Source of the DNA: Planctomycetota bacterium
GTDB taxonomy: Bacteria; Planctomycetota; UBA1135; UBA2386
Assembly (NCBI GenBank): GCA_003235605.1
Contig: QJVU01000127.1
Location: forward strand, 1-6,734
Direction: 5' to 3'
DNA length: 6,734 bases
The position numbers and the translations under genes are program-made. The notes below the pieces were generated by a model. The model made no database searches. It saw nothing but the letters and a program-made list of their open reading frames with translations, and was not told where the DNA came from. Below are positions 1 to 6,734 of the stretch, piece by piece; position 1 is the stretch's first letter, and every line of letters begins with the position of its first letter.

Positions 1-1
1 G

Positions 2-997
2 GAGCTCCTCTCCAACAAGGAAATCGACACGTTGTTGGAGATGTTCCGCTCCGATGACCCCCCTGTCGCGAGCGCAATTCGCGAAGTCGCCGACGACCAG
101 GATGCGGTCGTCAGCCCAGTCGACCTCCTGAGACCCAACCAGCTCACCGTCGAGCAGATGCGCAATCTGAACCGACTATTCCAGGGCTCTGCGAACCGGC
201 TGGCCATGGTCATGTCCGACAGGCTGCGGTTCGAGATGGAGTGTGATTGTGTGGCGGTGGAGCAGGTCCGTTTCGAGAGCTGGCTGACGATGGTGGGCAC
301 GTCCAGCTGCTTCTATGTGATGAAGGTGCCAGGCGTTTCGAGCCCGGTGTTGTGCAGCTGGACCACAGAACTCCTGTACGGTGTCGTTGATCGGATCCTG
401 GGTGGATCGGGAAGGGTCACCAGAGTCCCCAGGAAGCTGTCCGAGGCGGAGTACACCGTGGCCGACGAGTTCGTGGCTCCGTGCATCGAACGCCTGGCGT
501 CGTCCGTGGCGGAGATCCTCCCGGCGGGCTGGGAAATCGAGAGCCGCTCAACCAACCCGACGCTCGCACAGATCCTGCCGCTGCGCCAAGTCGTGCTCTC
601 CGTGCACTTCCAGATAGGTGGCGAGTTCCTGCTTGGCGACATGCGGCTGGCCTTGCCCTGCACGGTGCTGGAGCCCGGCTTGGCTGACCTTGCGGGCGGC
701 CGACCAGAGGCCAAGGGTCAAAGCAGCGGTACCCGAGAGATCCTGGGAAGGAGCCTGCTGCCGGTAGAGGTGGACCTGACAGTGCTGCTGGGTGATGCAA
801 GCCTCCCCCTGCGTCAACTCCTGGCGCTCAGGGTCGGCGACGTCGTGCCCCTGCGGACGTGTTTGGGAGACGATCTTGTCGGTTTCATCCAGGGGGTCCC
901 GAAGTTCAGGGGGCAAGTGGGCACCCTGCGCGGACGTCGCGCCTACGGGATATCAGGGGTGTCCAGGTTGGAGTCGAAGTCGAAGCCAAGGACTTGA
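2..997 (+). CDS. fliM: Flagellar motor switch protein FliM (5' end cut by window edge)
   Basis: FliM forms the C-ring of the flagellar basal body with FliG and FliN and receives phosphorylated CheY to reverse rotation. The reading frame is open from base 2 and already begins inside the CheY-binding peptide: LLSNKEIDTLLEMF matches the FliM N-terminal LSQDEIDALL motif, so only a few codons are missing and the true start is upstream. The internal TTG at 32 and ATG at 41 lie within or after this motif and are not the start. Next come the linker segment LLRPNQLTVEQ (typical RPxxLSxEQ), the CheC-like middle domain with the GGSGR signature near visible residues 134-138, and a C-terminal SpoA domain from about residue 252, with GVPKFRGQVGTLRGR near the end. 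The 331 visible residues compare with about 334 in E. coli FliM. fliN follows after 3 bases. The CheY-binding peptide argues against a type III secretion SctQ protein. Confidence 0.95.
   Translation, partial: ELLSNKEIDTLLEMFRSDDPPVASAIREVADDQDAVVSPVDLLRPNQLTVEQMRNLNRLFQGSANRLAMVMSDRLRFEMECDCVAVEQVRFESWLTMVGTSSCFYVMKVPGVSSPVLCSWTTELLYGVVDRILGGSGRVTRVPRKLSEAEYTVADEFVAPCIERLASSVAEILPAGWEIESRSTNPTLAQILPLRQVVLSVHFQIGGEFLLGDMRLALPCTVLEPGLADLAGGRPEAKGQSSGTREILGRSLLPVEVDLTVLLGDASLPLRQLLALRVGDVVPLRTCLGDDLVGFIQGVPKFRGQVGTLRGRRAYGISGVSRLESKSKPRT
988..992 (+). promoter_or_regulatory. Ribosome-binding site of fliN (AAGGA)
   Basis: AAGGA lies within the last codons of fliM, 8 bases before the ATG at 1001. 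This is good Shine-Dalgarno spacing and supports both that start and translation of fliN from the fliM message. Confidence 0.75.
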
Positions 998-1000
998 GCC

Positions 1001-1456
1001 ATGAGCAGAGAGCATCAAGCGCGTGAGAAGACAGCCCGGAGCGAAAGCGAGAGCGTCGAGAGCACAGCAGAGAGCATCGAACGGGTGGTGCGGGCAGCTG
1101 CGGACTTCGCCGAGGCGGTGGTCCAGCCCGTGGACTTCGGCCCGCTGGCTGTTCGCAGGTCGGGCGGCGCAGAGGCCCCTGCCGGCGACGACGATCACCG
1201 CAACCTGAGCCTGCTGCTGGATGTGGACGTGCCGATCTCCGCAGAGGTGGGACGGTCGAGGATGACCCTGGACGAGATCCTGAAGCTGGGCCCGGGGAGC
1301 GTCGTTCCCCTGGACAAGCGCGCGGATGAGCCGGTGGACCTGCGGGTGAACGGCAAGCTCGTGGCCCGGGGCGAGGTGGTGTTGGTAGACGAGGTGTATG
1401 GCCTCAGAGTCACGCAGATCCTGGACCCCAGCGGCCGCATCCACAGCCTCAGGTGA
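1001..1456 (+). CDS. fliN: Flagellar motor switch protein FliN
   Basis: FliN builds the base of the C-ring under FliM and contributes to switching and to docking of the export apparatus. The 151-residue protein ends in a canonical SpoA domain (about residues 68-148): LLLDVDVPISAEVGRSRMTL, then DEILKLGPGSVVPLDK, DEPVDLRVNGKLVARGEVV and VYGLRVTQIL, all close to the usual FliN pattern. The first 65 or so residues are a charged, Glu/Ser-rich, probably flexible extension (repeated SES/VES/AES) without recognisable homology; N-terminal extensions of this kind vary widely in FliN. The ATG start has an AAGGA site 8 bases upstream and lies 3 bases after the fliM stop, so the two are one transcriptional unit. 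The next gene is not flagellar and has its own promoter region, so fliN appears to end the flagellar operon. Confidence 0.95.
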   Translation: MSREHQAREKTARSESESVESTAESIERVVRAAADFAEAVVQPVDFGPLAVRRSGGAEAPAGDDDHRNLSLLLDVDVPISAEVGRSRMTLDEILKLGPGSVVPLDKRADEPVDLRVNGKLVARGEVVLVDEVYGLRVTQILDPSGRIHSLR

Positions 1457-1469
1457 GGCGTGGGTCAAG

Positions 1470-1510
1470 TTCAAGATACTGACGGATAACATCTTACGGC
1501 CAATCTTGAA
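1470..1510. repeat. Inverted repeat TTCAAGAT-N25-ATCTTGAA between fliN and the regulator gene
   Basis: Perfect 8-base arms at 1470-1477 and 1503-1510 are separated by 25 bases. A further ATCTT at 1491-1495 can also pair with the left arm, and an extra TCAAG at 1465-1469 precedes it, giving several copies of the same half-site. There is no T-tract after the right arm, so it is a poor intrinsic terminator for fliN. It lies at about -104 to -64 relative to the predicted transcription start of the regulator gene and could be an upstream binding site. Function is inferred from position only. Confidence 0.45.
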
Positions 1511-1525
1511 GGTCTGGCAAACACC

Positions 1526-1546
1526 GGACGATTGATCTATCCGTCC
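1526..1546. promoter_or_regulatory. Candidate operator: inverted repeat GGACG-N11-CGTCC
   Basis: Arms at 1526-1530 and 1542-1546 flank an 11-base centre that itself contains GATTGATCTATC (1530-1541), a 12-base palindrome with a single mismatched pair. It covers about -48 to -28 relative to the predicted start of transcription at 1574, where a repressor would block the promoter. An ArsR-family dimer encoded immediately downstream is the obvious candidate ligand. The arms are short and chance occurrence is possible. Confidence 0.35.
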
Positions 1547-1558
1547 ATCCGAATTTGC

Positions 1559-1567
1559 TGATATATT
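1559..1567 (+). promoter_or_regulatory. Extended -10 promoter (TGATATATT) for the regulator-metH operon
   Basis: TATATT at 1562-1567 is preceded by TG one base upstream, giving the TGn-TATAAT-like extended -10 form that can work without a good -35 box; none is seen 17 bases upstream. Standard spacing places +1 at 1574, the G of the GTG start codon, so the message would be leaderless. This agrees with the absence of any Shine-Dalgarno sequence before that GTG. Confidence 0.5.
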
Positions 1568-1573
1568 TCTCGC

Positions 1574-2529
1574 GTGCCCGCGGACACGCTTCAGAAGGTC
1601 TTCAAGACGCTCCACGATCCCACCCGGCTGCGCATCCTGGCGCTCCTGGAGCGGGAGGAGATGGTGGTCCAGGAGCTCATGCTGGTCCTGGACATGGCCC
1701 AGTCCACGGTGTCCCGGCACCTGGGCATCCTGCGGGACGCCGGGCTGTTGCAAGACCGCCGCGAAGGCACGTACGTGTACTACCGGTTCGTGCCCCCCGC
1801 GGGTGGTGAATGGCGCGAGGCCTGGGAGCTCAGCAAACGCGCCCTCAAGAGCGACCGGGCCATGGCCAGAGACCAGGCGGCGCTGACTTCGCTGCTGCAG
1901 GAGCGCGAGCTCCGGAGCCGCAGGTGGTTCGACACCGTCGCTCCCGAGTGGGACGCCATCCGGCGGGTGTTCAACGACGATGCCCACCGCGCCAAGGCGA
2001 TCTGCCGGCTGATTCCCGCGGGGTTGACGGTGGCGGACGTCGGCACCGGCACGGGGATCCTCGCTCGTGAGCTGGCGGGTCTGGGGGTGAAGGTCGTCGG
2101 GGTGGACCACTCACCGCGGATGTTGGAGGCCGCCCGACAGCACCTGTCCGAGCAGGAGCAAGAGCTCATCGAGTTTCGCGAGGGCGATGCCGCCGACCTG
2201 CCCCTGGGGGACAGCGAGGTGGACGCCGCGATGGCCCACATGGCGTTGCAGTACATCGCTTCGCCCGGGGACGCGGTCCTGGAGCTGGCGCGAATCGTGA
2301 AACCCGGCGGCCGGGTGATCCTGGTGGATTTCCTCGAGCACGACCTGTCGTGGCTCAAGGAGGAGCTTGGGGTACAGTGGCAAGGGTTCTCCCTGGATCG
2401 GGTCCGGAGGTGGTTCTCAAAGGCGGGTCTCAAGAACCTCGTGATCGACGTGGCAGATGTGCCCCGGAAGGAGCGCGACCTGCCGACGACGTTCATCGCA
2501 TCAGCCACCAAGGCGGTGGGGGGCAGGAA

Positions 2530-2533
<4 letters not shown>
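1574..2533 (+). CDS. ArsR-family regulator fused to SAM-dependent methyltransferase (SahR-like)
   Basis: This 319-residue two-domain protein starts with an ArsR-type winged helix (residues 1 to about 85): [14 protein letters not shown], the recognition-helix region [18 protein letters not shown] near 41-58, and a wing [12 protein letters not shown]. The usual ArsR metal site is missing: the ELCVCDL-like segment reads [10 protein letters not shown], and the only cysteine in the protein lies in AICRLI, so metal sensing is unlikely. A class I methyltransferase fold follows, with motif [10 protein letters not shown] (about 153-161), the acidic motif GVDHSPRML with Asp178 that normally contacts the ribose of SAM, and a UbiE/Ubi-like tail ([15 protein letters not shown]). 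Family knowledge: ArsR proteins of this kind, some with a methyltransferase domain, include SahR, which responds to S-adenosylhomocysteine and represses methionine-cycle genes in Proteobacteria. Its overlap with metH fits that role. The GTG start is chosen because an in-frame TGA lies at 1559-1561 and homology begins at once. It could instead be a methyltransferase for an unknown substrate. Confidence 0.9.
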
Positions 2534-6303
<3,770 letters not shown>

Positions 6304-6313
6304 TCTCAGCCCG

Positions 6314-6670
6314 CTATCCGCCCTTCTTCTTGGCAGGCTCGCCGGCCTTTCTCAGCTTTTCCAGCAGGTCGTCCAGTTTCACCTTCGCCGGGTCATAGCT
6401 CACCTGGAAGTCGGTTTTGCCCTGCTCGATCTTGACGTTTGCTACGCCGGGAACCGGCTCGAGGGCACCACGCACGGTGGCGACACACATCTTTCAAGGC
6501 ACGCGGTCCAGGACCAGGTCTGCGGTCGTGGTGCCTTTGTCGGTCTTGGCCGGCGCCCTGGTTGGCGGAACCTCGCGAAGGCTCTCGGTCTTGCTGGAGC
6601 AGGCAAGCACTGCGAGGCTTGCCAAGAGGCTTGCTGCCGTGGTGGTGAGACGCAAGCTGTGTGGGTTCAT
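6314..6670 (-). CDS. Predicted selenoprotein: exported lipoprotein with HMA (MerP-like) domain, UxxC motif
   Basis: Read with the TGA at 6494-6496 as selenocysteine, this is a 118-residue protein. Residues 1-24 are a lipoprotein signal (MNPHSLRLTTTAASLLASL, then lipobox AVLAC with Cys24). SS follows the cysteine, not Asp, which suggests outer-membrane sorting. A Pro/Thr/Lys linker runs to about residue 48. The rest matches a heavy-metal-associated domain: LVLDRVP-U59-KMC62-VATVRGALEPVPGV, then VSYDPAKVKLDDLLEKLRKAG, and a Lys-rich tail. Aligned with MerP (GMTCAACPITVKKAL), U59 falls exactly on the first metal-binding cysteine of CxxC, and Cys62 on the second. The frame stays open for 59 codons after the TGA, to TAG at 6314-6316. 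ATG 6670 is preferred over ATG 6700 because AGGAG lies 9 bases upstream and the signal peptide starts there. It converges on metH with a 10-base gap. It may bind soft metals or act as a thiol/selenol redox protein in the envelope. The alternative is a nonsense-mutated pseudogene. Confidence 0.8.
6466..6482 (-). promoter_or_regulatory. Putative bacterial SECIS hairpin
   Basis: In the mRNA, CGCCAC (6482-6477) pairs with GUGGUG (6471-6466), six pairs including one G-U, closing a 5-nt loop CGUGC with GU inside. The hairpin is 17 nt and starts 11 nt after the UGA. That is the same length and spacing as the minimal upper stem-loop of the E. coli fdhF SECIS, whose loop GU is read by SelB. An alternative register pairs CACC with GGUG around a GUGCGU loop. 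No bulged U like that of fdhF is evident. It lies inside the coding sequence, as is normal for bacterial SECIS elements. Confidence 0.6.
6494..6496 (-). other. In-frame UGA, predicted selenocysteine codon (residue 59)
   Basis: The codons before it read GTG CCT and those after it read AAG ATG TGT GTC GCC, all in one frame. UGA replaces the first cysteine of the HMA CxxC motif, a Cys-to-Sec substitution needing only one base change (TGC/TGT to TGA). A hairpin suitable as SECIS follows 11 bases later. Decoding requires SelA/SelB/SelC/SelD elsewhere in the genome, which this window cannot show. Confidence 0.75.
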
Positions 6671-6679
6671 TGGTCGGAT

Positions 6680-6684
6680 CTCCT
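6680..6684 (-). promoter_or_regulatory. Ribosome-binding site of the HMA selenoprotein gene (AGGAG)
   Basis: AGGAG on the minus strand lies 9 bases before ATG 6670. It decides the start against the in-frame ATG at 6700, which would add ten charged/polar residues ahead of the lipoprotein signal. Confidence 0.75.
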
Positions 6685-6686
6685 GG

Positions 6687-6709
6687 TTGGTCTCTGTCAA
6701 TCAGACCGA
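6687..6709. repeat. Inverted repeat upstream of the selenoprotein gene
   Basis: TTGGTCT (6687-6693) and AGACCGA (6703-6709) pair around a 9-base centre with one T-G position. The repeat sits immediately upstream of the AGGAG site on the minus strand. It could be a regulator-binding site or a leader hairpin. The remaining bases to 6734 contain no gene that I can support. Confidence 0.3.
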
Positions 6710-6734
6710 ATCCCTGGCGACGCGCAAGGGGCTT

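Noticed and set aside
2..1456. Type III secretion SctQ-like proteins instead of FliM/FliN
   Set aside because: The N-terminal EIDTLL CheY-binding peptide and separate FliM and FliN genes are flagellar traits.
1515..1529. Sigma-54 type promoter (TGGCA element)
   Set aside because: The -12 GC dinucleotide is absent at the required spacing (AC is found).
953..2110. 385-codon minus-strand frame across fliN and the regulator gene
   Set aside because: It runs opposite two well-supported genes and the intergenic promoter, and its translation shows no recognisable family.
6304..6360. Terminator between the convergent metH and lipoprotein genes
   Set aside because: Only weak GC-rich pairings are seen, they lie inside the lipoprotein coding region, and there is no convincing T-tract after a stable stem.
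6439..6648. Plus-strand 69-codon frame opposite the lipoprotein
   Set aside because: Trp/Arg/Gly-rich translation with no family resemblance, antisense to the lipoprotein/HMA gene.
6497..6670. A complete 58-residue lipoprotein ending at the TGA
   Set aside because: It would stop exactly before the metal-binding motif while the same frame continues as an intact HMA domain, so selenocysteine read-through explains more than truncation.
6314..6670. Pseudogene with a nonsense mutation
   Set aside because: Possible, but the stop is TGA at the exact CxxC cysteine, the rest of the frame is undamaged, and a SECIS-like hairpin follows. Only homologues and Sec machinery can exclude it.
6695..6700. TTGACA on the minus strand as a -35 box
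   Set aside because: The position 17 bases downstream reads CCGACC, not a -10 box, and the start codon is too close to fit a promoter plus the AGGAG site.

Overview
The window is GC-rich and looks like a flagellated, cobalamin-using Gram-negative bacterium. The preference for G/C third codon positions, a FliM/FliN switch pair, a SahR-like regulator beside metH, and an apparent selenocysteine-containing lipoprotein would all suit a deltaproteobacterial lineage (Myxococcota, Desulfobacterota or relatives). That assignment is inference; no marker in the window settles it.

Layout, left to right. (1) Positions 2-997, + strand: fliM, complete except for the first few codons, which lie upstream of the window. 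(2) Positions 1001-1456, +: fliN, three bases after fliM and preceded by its own AAGGA ribosome-binding site. No fliO/P/Q/R follows, so the flagellar run stops here. (3) Positions 1457-1573: a 117-base gap, locally AT-richer, with two inverted repeats and an extended -10 promoter placed so that transcription would begin on the GTG start of the next gene. (4) Positions 1574-2533, +: an ArsR-type winged-helix domain fused to an S-adenosylmethionine-dependent methyltransferase domain. (5) Positions 2530-6303, +: metH, cobalamin-dependent methionine synthase with all modules, colinear with E. coli MetH, probably overlapping the regulator by GTGA. (6) Positions 6314-6670, - strand: a small exported lipoprotein with a heavy-metal-associated (HMA/MerP-like) domain. 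An in-frame TGA sits exactly at the first cysteine of the metal-binding CxxC motif. (7) Positions 6671-6734: upstream region of that gene, with its ribosome-binding site and an inverted repeat.

The regulator and metH probably form an operon of the methyl cycle. MetH makes methionine, the SAM precursor, and a fused ArsR/methyltransferase is a plausible sensor of S-adenosylhomocysteine or SAM controlling it (SahR-like).

The most interesting item is the convergent gene after metH. Read normally it is a 58-residue lipoprotein fragment ending just before its functional motif. Read with UGA as selenocysteine it becomes a 118-residue lipoprotein with a complete HMA domain carrying UxxC. A 17-nt hairpin with GU in its loop begins 11 nt after the UGA, the geometry of the minimal E. 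coli fdhF SECIS element. I therefore annotate it as a predicted selenoprotein.
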